64,000 bases of DNA, taken from Flavobacteriales bacterium (GTDB lineage: Bacteria > Bacteroidota > Bacteroidia > Flavobacteriales_D > Crocinitomicaceae). Positions 44,921 to 55,700 of this stretch are shown piece after piece (position 1 is the first letter of the stretch; the number at the start of each line of letters is the position of its first letter). A program made the position numbers and the translations under genes. The stretch is from NCBI GenBank assembly GCA_947449575.1, contig CANFRV010000015.1, positions 26,400 through 90,399 of the forward strand, written 5' to 3'. The notes beneath the pieces were generated by a model. The model saw only the letters and a list, made by a program, of their open reading frames with translations. It had not been told where the DNA came from and ran no database searches.

Positions 44921-46680
44921 ACGAAAATTTAAAAATCTTATATAATTTAATTAAATCTAGAGTTAATATTTATAATGCAAAACCTATATTAGGAAACAAT
45001 ATTGCTACTGGTATAGAATTATATTTACAATTAAAATCAGATTTGATTGGTGGTGGTGAAATTGATTATGCAGAAATTATAGTTGAAAGTTTAGATAAAG
45101 AAATATTGTCAAATGATGACTTTTTACAATATTTTATTAAGCATTTCTTGGATGACAACTCTATCAATTTATTAAGTGAAAGTGTAAAAATTTCAAATGA
45201 CTTATCTACTATTAAGAAGAGAAAAGAATTATCTACCAAATCTAAAAATGAACTAAAGAAAAATATTATCAAAGTATTTGAATTAGATGATAATTATTTT
45301 AAAGAATCAATTAATGCAATTTCTGTATCTACTGAAAATATTATACCATATACTCCAGTCCCAGTAGATGATAAAAATTTCAAAAGCCTCATCAAAAAAG
45401 AATATTTATCACTTCATAGCTATCAAAAAAGTGTAAAAGATAGTATAATCAGAAGATTACTGTTTTCAGAACCTAATGAAAAATTATTAGTGCATATGCC
45501 AACTGGATCTGGAAAAACAAAAACAGCTATCGAGGCAATTATTGATTTTATCAGGGTCAATATAAGATTAGCTGAAGACGGAGGTACAATCATTTGGTTT
45601 GCACATTCAAAAGAGTTATGTGAACAAGCTTATGATACTTTTAAATCATTGTGGAGATATAAAGGTGATTATCCAATAAATATTTATAAATATTTTGGAG
45701 ACTCTGATCAAAATCAATTAATAAATTGTTTAAACGATAAGACTTCAATTGTTTTTTGTGGCTTCCAAAAATTTAGAGGTATATATAAATCAACACATAA
45801 AGATAAAGCGTTGTTTGACTTAAGACATTTTTTTTATACAAATACGAAACTTGTTATTGTTGATGAAGCTCATGTATCACAAGCAGAAACTTATAAAGAA
45901 GCTATTGAATTTGTTAATCAAATGCCTAATTGCCGTTTAATGGGATTAACAGCAACACCAGGAAGATCGAATTTTGTTACTGGTGATAATCAAAATGAAA
46001 ATCTCGCTAATTTTTTTGGTAATAATATTATCAAAATATGTAATAAGGATGGGAGTACTCTAGAAAATCCACTTCAATTTTTACAACAATTAGAGATTCT
46101 TGCAGAAGTAGAATTTGAAGAACTTGACTTCAATCTTGATTTAAAACAATTAGGATACAATGTTTTAAAATTTGATGATTTAAATAAAAAAAAGGATCTG
46201 GGTAATGAAGAACTTGATTTGATTGCAATTGATCCTAATAGAAATGCAATAATATTATCTAAGATACAAGAATGTGTAAATTCTAATGAGTCAACATTAG
46301 TTTTTGCATGTACAAAAGATCATTGTGTTATATTAGAAAGATTGTTAAAACTGGAAGGTATAGAAGCATCAGTTATACTTGGGGAAACTAATAATTCGAT
46401 TCGATCAAATGAAATCGAACGTTTTAAAAAAAACGAATTAAAAGTATTAATTAATTTTGGAGTTTTAAGTACTGGCTTTGACGCTCCTAATTTAAATACT
46501 TTGATTATGGCTCGTCCTACAAAATCAATTGTACTATACTCTCAAATTGTTGGTAGAGCATTGAGAGGACCAAAGAATGGAGGTAATAAAAAAAATAAAA
46601 TTATTACGATAAAAGATAATATGGTTGGATTTCCTAATCCAGATTTTATGTTTGATTATTGGAAAGATTTTTGGAATTAA
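44917..46680 (+). CDS. SF2 DEAH-type helicase of the restriction arm
   Basis: A 587-residue helicase. After about 165 residues of unique N-terminus come LHSYQKSVKDSIIRRLL, Walker A MPTGSGKTKTAIEAI (about 194-208), DEAH (316-319) in IVDEAHVSQAET, motif III LMGLTATPGR, motif V STGFDAPNLNTLIMA and motif VI QIVGRALRGPKNGG. This set is that of SF2 helicases of type I/III restriction enzymes and related systems. Its ATG overlaps the preceding stop. The GHKL gene begins 17 bases after its stop. Confidence 0.9.
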   Translation: MNENLKILYNLIKSRVNIYNAKPILGNNIATGIELYLQLKSDLIGGGEIDYAEIIVESLDKEILSNDDFLQYFIKHFLDDNSINLLSESVKISNDLSTIKKRKELSTKSKNELKKNIIKVFELDDNYFKESINAISVSTENIIPYTPVPVDDKNFKSLIKKEYLSLHSYQKSVKDSIIRRLLFSEPNEKLLVHMPTGSGKTKTAIEAIIDFIRVNIRLAEDGGTIIWFAHSKELCEQAYDTFKSLWRYKGDYPINIYKYFGDSDQNQLINCLNDKTSIVFCGFQKFRGIYKSTHKDKALFDLRHFFYTNTKLVIVDEAHVSQAETYKEAIEFVNQMPNCRLMGLTATPGRSNFVTGDNQNENLANFFGNNIIKICNKDGSTLENPLQFLQQLEILAEVEFEELDFNLDLKQLGYNVLKFDDLNKKKDLGNEELDLIAIDPNRNAIILSKIQECVNSNESTLVFACTKDHCVILERLLKLEGIEASVILGETNNSIRSNEIERFKKNELKVLINFGVLSTGFDAPNLNTLIMARPTKSIVLYSQIVGRALRGPKNGGNKKNKIITIKDNMVGFPNPDFMFDYWKDFWN

Positions 46681-46697
46681 AATTTAAATTAAAAGAT

Positions 46698-48629
46698 ATG
46701 GCTTTAACTGGTGCAGGATTAAATTCAATGCGATCTATTCCGACTTTTGGAACAATAGGTGCAATTGCTGAAATTGTTGATAATTCAATACAATGGAAAA
46801 CAGACAATGATGTAGATATCAATATAATTTTCATACAAAAGGATGGTGGTGTTGAGGATATAATGATAGTAGATAATGGAAAAGGAATGGGACTTGATTC
46901 TAAAAAACGAGAAATTATCGACTATTGTTTAATGTTTGGAGGTGGAACAAATCACGGAGCTAATTCTGGCTTAGGAAAGTATGGTATAGGTCTTCCATAT
47001 GGTTGCTGTTCACAAACAAAAGAGTATCATATATATTCTTGGACTGAAAAAAATAAAATTAAACACAAAATGAGAAATCATGATCAGTTCGGACCTGAAG
47101 ATCCTGTTATTGATCAACCTTTTGAAGTTATTGATACCTTTCCAAAATATTTTACTAATTACCTATCTGAACTTTCTTCTTATGGTTCTGGAACTATTGT
47201 TTATTGGAAAAATTGTGATAAACTAACTTATAAAAAAGCAGTTACATTAATCAATCATCTTGAGCATAGATTAGGTAGAATTTATCGACATTTTATTGGA
47301 AAAGGAGTTTCAATAAATTTCAAAACATTTAACCAACCTAATGGTAATACACCGATTCCAATTCCAGATTTATGTAAAGAAATTAGAAAATTTGACCCCT
47401 TGTTTTTAGAAACAGGTACAATCGCACCTCCGCCTCATAACAACATTCCTTCTAGCGAACCATTTGGTAAAGAAGAAACTTTTGAATTTACAGATTCTAA
47501 AAACATTAAACATATTTTTAAAATTAGAGCATCACTTGCCAAAAAAAACATTCAAAAGCCTGAAGACAAAAACGGTGGTAATACACCAATTGGAAAATTA
47601 TATAAAGAAGTACAAGGAATATCATTAGTTAGAGGAAATAGAGAATTAAAATTAAGTAATTTTGATTTTCAATTTCCCAACGGTGCTTCAGACCCAAGAC
47701 ATCGATGGTGGAAGGTAGAGATATTATTCGAAGCAATTTCAGACCAAATTCTAGATGTTAATGCAAATAAAACAGATGCCCAACATTTTAGATTTATATC
47801 TGATGATGATCAAGAAGATCAAAATATTGACTATATTAAATTGAGATATCAACTTAGTGGCAAAATCAAAAATTTGATAGATAAAATATGGGAAGAAATT
47901 ATTGCTAGAGTAAAAGAATCTGCTGAAAAGAAAAATAGTAAAGTTCAAAAATGTCCTCATTGTAATAAAAACACATTAAAAGGTGGTAAATGTCAAAATG
48001 AAGACTGTGGTGAAATTGTTTTAACATGTCAAGTAGAAGGACATGAAAAAATTGTATTATTTAATGGCATTTGTCCTTCATGTGAAAATATTTCAACTCC
48101 AAATATTTGCCCAATTCACAAAAAACATTTTAATGAAAATGGTAAATGTATTGAATGTGAAGAACAAACAACTCCAAACTTAACAGAAGATGAAGAAGAA
48201 GAGTTAATAAATTTTTTAGAAGGTTATCGTGAATTTAACGGAGATAAAATAAGTATAAAAAGTTTAATTGAATGGTTCATAAAATCCAATAAAAAACATT
48301 TTGTGATTTTCGTTTCAAATCCTACTAATCCAAATCAATTATTTGAAATTAAAAATGAACCAGGTAAATTTGATATTATTTTAGTAAATAAAAATCATCC
48401 TTTTTATGAAACTCATATAGGACCATTAAGAAATTTGGTTAATAGTGGTATTTCATTTAACAATGACGAGGATTATGATCTTGATAAAGCATTAGAATCA
48501 TTGATATTATTCATAATTACTTGGGCATCAACTGAAATAGCTTCAACAACAGACAAAACAACAATTCAGAGATTTAGAACAAGATTTGGATTAAATCTAA
48601 ATGAGAATTTAGAAATCTGGAATGAATAA
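46698..48629 (+). CDS. MORC-like (paraMORC) GHKL ATPase with zinc ribbons
   Basis: A 643-residue protein with a GHKL ATPase module: N box AIAEIVDNSIQW, G1 box IMIVDNGKGMGLDS, G2 box NSGLGKYGIGLPYGCCSQT, followed by an S5-like domain. Residues about 415-500 hold many CxxC pairs (CPHCNKNT, CQNEDCGE, CPSCEN, CPIHKKH, CIECEEQ) forming zinc ribbons. Prokaryotic MORC/paraMORC proteins are known from comparative work to sit with SF2 helicases and endonucleases in restriction systems and probably clamp on or reshape DNA. A longer frame opens at TTG 46659 inside the helicase gene; ATG 46698 is the more natural start. Confidence 0.87.
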   Translation: MALTGAGLNSMRSIPTFGTIGAIAEIVDNSIQWKTDNDVDINIIFIQKDGGVEDIMIVDNGKGMGLDSKKREIIDYCLMFGGGTNHGANSGLGKYGIGLPYGCCSQTKEYHIYSWTEKNKIKHKMRNHDQFGPEDPVIDQPFEVIDTFPKYFTNYLSELSSYGSGTIVYWKNCDKLTYKKAVTLINHLEHRLGRIYRHFIGKGVSINFKTFNQPNGNTPIPIPDLCKEIRKFDPLFLETGTIAPPPHNNIPSSEPFGKEETFEFTDSKNIKHIFKIRASLAKKNIQKPEDKNGGNTPIGKLYKEVQGISLVRGNRELKLSNFDFQFPNGASDPRHRWWKVEILFEAISDQILDVNANKTDAQHFRFISDDDQEDQNIDYIKLRYQLSGKIKNLIDKIWEEIIARVKESAEKKNSKVQKCPHCNKNTLKGGKCQNEDCGEIVLTCQVEGHEKIVLFNGICPSCENISTPNICPIHKKHFNENGKCIECEEQTTPNLTEDEEEELINFLEGYREFNGDKISIKSLIEWFIKSNKKHFVIFVSNPTNPNQLFEIKNEPGKFDIILVNKNHPFYETHIGPLRNLVNSGISFNNDEDYDLDKALESLILFIITWASTEIASTTDKTTIQRFRTRFGLNLNENLEIWNE

Positions 48630-49584
48630 TATGCTATTCAAAAGCGGAATTAATTTAGAAAATAGTGTAACTGATTTTGTTTCATCTAACAATTCAGTTA
48701 CACTCTTTTCTGCCTATATCAAATTAGATGAACTAGAACGTATAAACATTTCAAAAAACATCAAACAGATTATTGTTCGTTGGGAAATAGAAGATTTATG
48801 TAAGAAGGTTTCTGATTTAGAGATTTATGACTATTGTGTTGATAATGGAATCGCCTTGTATCGTAATTCAAGAATACATTTAAAAACCTTGTGGGATGGA
48901 CAAAACTCAATAATACTTGGTTCAGCTAATGTTACAGGAAGAGGTGTTGGTGAAAAAGGCGATAACTTTAATTACGAACTAAACGCCTTTGTTTCTCCAA
49001 TCTCGTTTGAAGACATTCAGTATTTTCATTATATAATTAATGAAAGTGAGTATGTTACCGAAGAATTATATTATGAGATCAAAATGCTAATTAAATCCAT
49101 TGAATTACCAAAACTAGAGTTTCCAAAATTAGTTACTCGTAAAAAAACAAATGATTATTTTCTTGTATCACAATTACCTATGAGTGATTCACCAGAATTG
49201 CTCTATGAAATTTATTCAAACAAAAATTACCCACTTGAAGATCAAATCAATGCTTCACATGATTTAAGTATTTATAATATCCAACCTAACCTAACAAAAT
49301 ATGATTTCTTCGAAACTTTAAAAACTAATTTTAACAAACATCCTTTTATCATCGCTCTAAAAGAACATATACTATCCGAGCCAAATCAATCTTTACGTTA
49401 TGGTGGGGTTGTATCTTGGATACAAAACAATACTACAACAGTCCCTACACCAAGAAGTTGGGAACTAAAAAAAGATCAATTAGTTAATGTTTTGTATACT
49501 TGGATTTGCTATTTTGATTCCAGATACAAGTGGAGTGTACCTGGAAATAGAAGTCAGGTGATACAATTTAAAAATATAATATAA
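48622..49584 (+). CDS. Phospholipase D-family nuclease
   Basis: A 320-residue protein with one PLD/HKD-type catalytic motif: RIHLKTLWDGQNSIILGSAN followed by VTGRG, then NYELNAFV, matching the HxK...GSxN...E layout of PLD-like endonucleases (NgoFVII/BfiI-like). A dimer would give the two-motif active site. The ATG at 48622 overlaps the GHKL stop by eight bases; a second ATG at 48631 is also possible. It is the last gene of the plus-strand operon and stops one base from the stop codon of sspE. Probable nuclease of the helicase-GHKL-PLD arm. Confidence 0.83.
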   Translation: MNNMLFKSGINLENSVTDFVSSNNSVTLFSAYIKLDELERINISKNIKQIIVRWEIEDLCKKVSDLEIYDYCVDNGIALYRNSRIHLKTLWDGQNSIILGSANVTGRGVGEKGDNFNYELNAFVSPISFEDIQYFHYIINESEYVTEELYYEIKMLIKSIELPKLEFPKLVTRKKTNDYFLVSQLPMSDSPELLYEIYSNKNYPLEDQINASHDLSIYNIQPNLTKYDFFETLKTNFNKHPFIIALKEHILSEPNQSLRYGGVVSWIQNNTTTVPTPRSWELKKDQLVNVLYTWICYFDSRYKWSVPGNRSQVIQFKNII

Positions 49585-49585
49585 T

Positions 49586-51619
49586 TTATTTTTCAATTAT
49601 TAAATTAAATTTATTTAACATTGAATTATAGAAACTATCAAATCTAGATTCGAAAAGTTGAATTATTGTATTTTCATTTGTATCATCATATTGAATTTTC
49701 CAATCATCCGTAAGATGATGATTTGCTAAAGTTGGAGAAGTTAAATTATTTTGATAATTAATAAGATCTAAACTACCTATTTTTCTATTTGACACCTTTG
49801 TAATTGGTGTCAAGTTCATAATAGAATTAAGTATATTACTATCATCATTTCTGATTTCTTTCGTACTAATGTTAATTGATCTTTTATTTGCTAGAGGTAT
49901 AATATGATGATTTTCAATATCATCTGTATTAATATCGATTTTACTATGTGTTAAAAAATCTTTGGGAGCTTCTGAAAGAATATAATAAATAATATTTTTA
50001 ATTGCATTTGAATTAACCTTTTCCTTTTTGGTTGAATTGGTAAGAGATTTTTTATTTGCAAAATCTTTTTCTTTAAATAAATTAATATTTATTAATTTAT
50101 TTATCTCAAGTTTATTATTATTAAATATAAATTCATAAATATTTCGGCAATCAATGATACATTGTTCGCTTTGATTTTTACTATATTTTGCAGAAAATAA
50201 ATTTACCCAAAAGAATGTTGTCATTTTTTCTATTTCAGTTGCATTCAACTCACCCTCTTTTTTAATTACGAAATAAACCAATGGAATCAATGATAATTTA
50301 TTTGTGACATTTTTAAATTCTTTATGCCCCAATTTAGTATTTAAAATAAAACAAACAATTTTTGAATATTTGACGGCTGATTTGTAATTTTCTTCAATAA
50401 AATCATTATTAAAATCATTATTAAATAATGAATATGACTGTTTTAAAGTTGAAGAATTTGGATAGTCAACATGATTTTTTATAAAATGAATAATATTTAA
50501 AGTATGCATGAAAAAATCTAAATATTGAGAATTTAAACCTGTTTTTTCGTTATAAATATTAAAATTTTCGTTTAAGCTAACCTTCTTACCATTTAATTCA
50601 AAATCTACTTTAAGCTCATAAATTAAATTAATTCTTAAATTAATACTCTTTGAACAAATTAAATCAAATGTACTTAGTTTAGTGCCACTATTATTAATAT
50701 GAGTGAAGGTTGATATTGCTTTATTAATATCTTTTAATTCAATGCAGTTTAAATATTTATCTGTAATTTTTTCATAAAGTAAATTAGAAATATTTGCACT
50801 CCATTTTTTTGATATAATTTCAAATTGCTTCTCAAATTCTTCATCAGCAACTTTTATTTCTTCATCTGAACTTGCATCTATTAATTGCTCCTTAATTTCA
50901 TCAAAGTTTTCTAAGTTATTTATTTTGAAAATTTCTTTAAGCCTATCAAACTCTTTATTTACTTTATAATTAAATAATTTTTCATTGGAAATTTTCTTTA
51001 GAATTAAATTAGTATTACTAATATCTTCTATTAAAAATAAAGGTATATATTTATTTTTACAACTGTTTTCTATTATTTTTGAAGGATCGTTTCCTATGAA
51101 CATTTCACTTTCTTTTTTAGCTATATCAGAATAACATTCTATAAAATCTATTATTTCCTCAGGAATTTTATCATTAAATTCTTTTTTATTAAAAAATAAA
51201 TTTTCATACCCGAAACATTCATTATCAATTTTAATAATCCACCTGTTACAAAGATTTTTAAATAATTTATTATAATAATCTTGTTTTTCTATTAAATTAT
51301 CATGGTTATATACATTTTTAAATACGAAATAAATAGATGTGAATCTTTGTTGACCATCTAATAAATAATTTAAAGGAAAAGTTTCAGGTTCAAAAGTATC
51401 CTGACTTAAATTATATCCTAAAGATTTACATAAGAAATTTGTAGCACCATTATTATTAATTGTAACAACAAGAGAAGAAGTACACGGCACACTTGTTAAC
51501 ACGCTTGCTATCAAACCTTTTTGTTGATTTATTTTCCATACAAACTCTCTTTGAAAATTAGGTAATACAATATTTTTAGCTTCTATTTTTTCACATAAAT
51601 CTTTAATCGACAATTCCAT
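49586..51619 (-). CDS. sspE: SspE-like DUF262/HNH protein
   Basis: A 677-residue protein. The N-terminal DUF262 domain shows LPNFQREFVWKI, the NTP-binding motif DGQQR (88-92) and FTHINNSGTKLSTFDL (about 305-320). The C-terminal domain has ENHHIIPLA (569-577) and NLTPITKVSNRKIG, an HNH-type (DUF1524-like) nuclease core. This order is that of SspE, which senses phosphorothioates, hydrolyses NTP and nicks invading DNA, and also of GmrSD enzymes. Position 10 bases after sspD on the same strand favours SspE. Confidence 0.85.
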   Translation of the reverse strand: MELSIKDLCEKIEAKNIVLPNFQREFVWKINQQKGLIASVLTSVPCTSSLVVTINNNGATNFLCKSLGYNLSQDTFEPETFPLNYLLDGQQRFTSIYFVFKNVYNHDNLIEKQDYYNKLFKNLCNRWIIKIDNECFGYENLFFNKKEFNDKIPEEIIDFIECYSDIAKKESEMFIGNDPSKIIENSCKNKYIPLFLIEDISNTNLILKKISNEKLFNYKVNKEFDRLKEIFKINNLENFDEIKEQLIDASSDEEIKVADEEFEKQFEIISKKWSANISNLLYEKITDKYLNCIELKDINKAISTFTHINNSGTKLSTFDLICSKSINLRINLIYELKVDFELNGKKVSLNENFNIYNEKTGLNSQYLDFFMHTLNIIHFIKNHVDYPNSSTLKQSYSLFNNDFNNDFIEENYKSAVKYSKIVCFILNTKLGHKEFKNVTNKLSLIPLVYFVIKKEGELNATEIEKMTTFFWVNLFSAKYSKNQSEQCIIDCRNIYEFIFNNNKLEINKLININLFKEKDFANKKSLTNSTKKEKVNSNAIKNIIYYILSEAPKDFLTHSKIDINTDDIENHHIIPLANKRSINISTKEIRNDDSNILNSIMNLTPITKVSNRKIGSLDLINYQNNLTSPTLANHHLTDDWKIQYDDTNENTIIQLFESRFDSFYNSMLNKFNLIIEK

Positions 51620-51629
51620 AACAATTCTT

Positions 51630-52757
51630 TTATATAAAACAACTCACACATCCCTCCCCTTCTGCATTTAACAAATCATCTTGCCATGAAGTAGATGTTT
51701 TCGTTTTTAAACTATTTCTATTAGTACGAATATAATGTTCTTTTTTAATGGATGCTACCCGTTCTGGTTTTTTTAAATCATTTAGTGATTCTTCCATCCA
51801 AGTGTATCCTTCTTTTTCATACCCAATTGCAGATTCATATAGATCAGGGTGTTGCTCTAATAACCATACCCACTCTATTTTTTGTTGGTAGAAACAGAAA
51901 AAGCAACCCGATCTACTTCTCGAATAGGTTCCTTTTTTAATTTCTCCGTTTATTTCTACTTCATAATCAACAGGTAAATAATAAGCTGGTATTCCAACCC
52001 CCGAATCATCTAATATTTGAAAAATTTCATTGATTCCAAGTACTTCATCGTTGTCAATCAATGAAAAACTATCCAATTTACCAACAGGATAATCTGTCGT
52101 TTTTAGCCATTGAAATACTACTTTGTTGAATAGCTTTACGTCAGCATCTAACAAAGCATTCAATTTCTGTTTTTGAGTAAATGTTGGAGAAATCGGTTGA
52201 TTCACATAACTCAATATCAACTCAGTATTTAGTTGATTATCAAATTTTTCGTATTCATTTTTAATAAATTTAATATTAGCATTCATTAAAAACTTTTTAA
52301 TAACATCCTCACTCCATATATTTTTTCTAAAAGGAAAAATAGATTGAATATTTTCTCTTTTTGAAATGTAACCTTCTCTGTTTTCATCCCCACGGATACC
52401 AACATACGAAATGGTAGGTTTATCCCCGATTTCATTCTCAAAAGGCTCTAACTTCATTTTACCGGTACACCATCTTGAAGTAGCCGAAGGCAAGTAACCA
52501 CCATACATAGCTAAAAAATGATCAAAAGGATTACCTTCAGGTGAATTTATTTCGTCAATTGATTTATACAATCGTATATTTTTACCTAGAACAGAATTTA
52601 ACTTATTAATTAAATCGTACGTTTCAGTAAGTTCTTTTCCAGTATCACATGTATAATACTCAATATTTATGTCTGGGTGTTTTCTACTCATATAGATTGC
52701 CAAAGCAGCACTATCTTTCCCACCAGAAATACCTAAAACATGTTTAATCTCACTCAT
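51630..52757 (-). CDS. sspD: PAPS-reductase-like ATP pyrophosphatase SspD/DndC
   Basis: A 375-residue protein of the PAPS reductase/DndC family. The PP-loop is GISGGKDSAALAIYMSRK (N-terminal), followed by CDTGKELTETYDLI and SRWCTGKMKLEPFE. Cysteines for an iron-sulfur cluster are in RSGCFFCFYQQKIEW and the final GCVSCFI. It activates the DNA backbone or relays sulfur during phosphorothioate insertion. sspC lies upstream with a 9-base gap; sspE follows downstream by 10 bases. Confidence 0.92.
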   Translation of the reverse strand: MSEIKHVLGISGGKDSAALAIYMSRKHPDINIEYYTCDTGKELTETYDLINKLNSVLGKNIRLYKSIDEINSPEGNPFDHFLAMYGGYLPSATSRWCTGKMKLEPFENEIGDKPTISYVGIRGDENREGYISKRENIQSIFPFRKNIWSEDVIKKFLMNANIKFIKNEYEKFDNQLNTELILSYVNQPISPTFTQKQKLNALLDADVKLFNKVVFQWLKTTDYPVGKLDSFSLIDNDEVLGINEIFQILDDSGVGIPAYYLPVDYEVEINGEIKKGTYSRSRSGCFFCFYQQKIEWVWLLEQHPDLYESAIGYEKEGYTWMEESLNDLKKPERVASIKKEHYIRTNRNSLKTKTSTSWQDDLLNAEGEGCVSCFI

Positions 52758-52766
52758 ATCACTTAC

Positions 52767-55700
52767 TTAATTTGTAATAAATTCTTCTTCTAATAATTCG
52801 ATAAGTAATTGTTTTCTACGTTCTTTATCAAATTGACTTAAAGTATCATTTAATGTTTGTTTCGTTGAAGTATATTCTTTGTCTTCATTTAAGTTCAGTA
52901 TTACATTGTCTTTTTTACTAAGACCTGAAGCATCGAATAATTCAAACGTCAACATTCTTTTATTTGACTCTAAATTATTAAATTGATGAATATCGCATGC
53001 TTTTAATAAACTCAACGATAAATGTTTAAGATTAGCATTCAATATCAATTCTTCTTCGTCAATCATTTTATCAATAGATTTACCTAATGCTACATCCGCA
53101 ACAGATTTAATCCAAGAAGTTCTATCATCAAGCGGAGAAATCAATCGTTTACAATATACGCGTTGATCGTTTGCTAATAATGATGTTTGAATTGAATTTA
53201 ATTGCTGGGTAATTTCTAATTTGTATTCTTGAAAATGAACAGAGTTACAATTAAAAGATTTAATAATTTGCTCTTCGATACGATCTATTAAGCTACTATA
53301 TGCAGATCTAATTTCTCTAATAGCATCCTGTATATGTAATGTAAAACTTTGAAGCGTATCTTCATCTGATTTTATCGTATTTGCATTATAACCAAGAACA
53401 CTGGGGAATTGATTAAATAATGCATCCTCAGGATCCTTTGCCGTTTTTATAGAATCCCTTAGTTTAATCGCTTTATCAGATATTTTTCTAGTATTCAAGG
53501 TGTATTCATTCAAACCTTTATAAAAACGTAAAAAGTTTCCAAATATCGTTAAGAAAGTAGACTTTAAACCAATAGAATCTGATTCAACATTTACTAATTC
53601 CTTATACCCTTCTAGTAAGTTTATATTTAAACCTGAAACATTATAACTTTTAATCGAATAATTAGTTGGGGCTTTATGAATTAATGAAAGTATGTCATCG
53701 GTCAAATAAGGAACAAAACCATTAACTTCATGAAAAAGAGCGTATTCCTCTTTTTTAATAATCAAAAATAATGGAATCCAAAAATCAACAAACCCTTTTT
53801 TTAGTTTAAATGGTTTTACAGAAAGTTGATCGTATAACTCGCCTAAATTTCTTTTGGAAGAATTAGCACTTAAAATAAATTGTTCACATACATCCCATAG
53901 ATCTATAAAAGTAGAGTCTAAAGGTTTTAGAAATTGATAATTTCCATTTTCTAATCTATGAATACCTGTTTCTTTTAATAGCGAGATAAAAATTGATTTT
54001 TCAGGTGGATATTTATCCTGTGAAAATCCAATAAATTCCTCATTATCATAGTTAATTATGTAATTAAATAAGGATTTTCTAGCTGTATTAATTTGAGCAC
54101 TTAAAAACTCTTTATTCGCTAATTCATTTCTAAAGTAAGGTGTTTTATGATACACACGAAAAGAAATATCACTTAATACTTCATTTAGTTGTCTTTTGGA
54201 AAGGATTTCAATTTGCTTTCCATTATCAAACCATAAATTTTCTACTTGATTCGTAAATAAATTATCTAACACTAACTTTTCAAGTACTTCAATATGGTGC
54301 CTTAACTCATCACGTAATAAATTTAAAGCATTGATATCTTCTGAGAATTTTTCAATTAAAACTTTATATTTATTAATCGTGAAAATTTCGTTGTAAATTT
54401 CTTGTGAGTTCTTGTAGTACACAAATAAATTTGCTTCAGAATCTAAAGAAGTATTCTTAATATCCTTTAAAGAAATTTTGTTGTTAAAAATTAAGTTTAT
54501 GTAACCATCTAATGTTGATTCTGCAATCTTTACATCTTGAAGATCACTCAATATTCTATATTTGAAGAAACGTGTTGTTCCAGTCTCAAAAGAATATCTT
54601 TTGGCACATTCGATAGGGAAAACCATTAACTGATCCAATTCAACTGCGATTGAAAAATTTGGAGAAATCTCTTTGGAAACTATCGCTAATTCTTGCTCAA
54701 TATCAATGTCTGTTCCTTCTAAAAAATTGAACTTATTACTATGTTTATAAAAACGTATTATACCAACTTTTTCTAATTTATCTATAGCAGAATCTAATTC
54801 ACTATTTTCAAATTCAGTTGTTTTACTTAAATAATTAACAATGAATTTCTTGTCAAATAAACCTCCTGTTTTCCCGAAAATATTAACAAGACATGTTGTT
54901 TTAATTATTTCAACTGCGATTTGATAATCTGTTTCAAAATAAAGTTCAGCTCTTTCTATTGCTCTAAAAGTACTAAACCACTGAGGTCTATGTGGATTAT
55001 TGTAATTGTGTATATCGCTAGTTAAAGAGTTAATCAAATAGTCAAACACACATGTTACATTATAGTAACCTCCTTCCGTAAATCTTTGTTTAATTGAAAA
55101 TGAGTTTTGCTCATTCAAAAAAGTAAATAATGATCTTTCATTTTGACCATACCTTTGTAAAGCATTTACTAAAATATTCGATGATAGCCAATCTAAAGGA
55201 TATAAAGCATCTACAATTTTAGATTCCGTAGCAGAAGCTACCAAATTTGATTCTGAAATAATCGTATTTAATGAATTAAATGCTGTTTTTTTATCTCCAG
55301 AAATAGTAAAATCCTTTAATTTTTCACTTGCAAAAAATAAAAGTTGTTCAACTGGCTCATTAAATTGTAATTCAATAAATCTACCTTTAATTTTCTCCCA
55401 TTCTTGTCTTTCATTTACATCTAGAGAAGATGAATAAGAGATGAAATTTTGATGAAGTGTGAGTATAAAATAGGATGATTTATCTGAATCGTTTGCCCAT
55501 TCAGCGATTAATTGAAGTAGGTAAAGATCACTAAAGTTTTTGTTTTTGTTTATATACTCAAGAAATTTACCAAATTCATCAATTAGAATAACATAAGCAT
55601 TATTTTTCTTTTCCGATTTTATTCTTTGAATCTCTAAAGCTTCAATAATATCCTTGGCAGTAGCAGAAGTATCTAAGTTTAATTTTTTTTGAAAAGCAAA

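Noticed and set aside
46659..46697. TTG start of the GHKL gene inside the helicase gene
   Set aside because: The ATG at 46698 directly precedes the conserved family start and follows the helicase stop by 17 bases.
44917..49584. DISARM system (helicase plus PLD protein)
   Set aside because: DISARM needs a DUF1998 protein (DrmB) and a methyltransferase; neither is present, and the GHKL ATPase is not a DISARM component.
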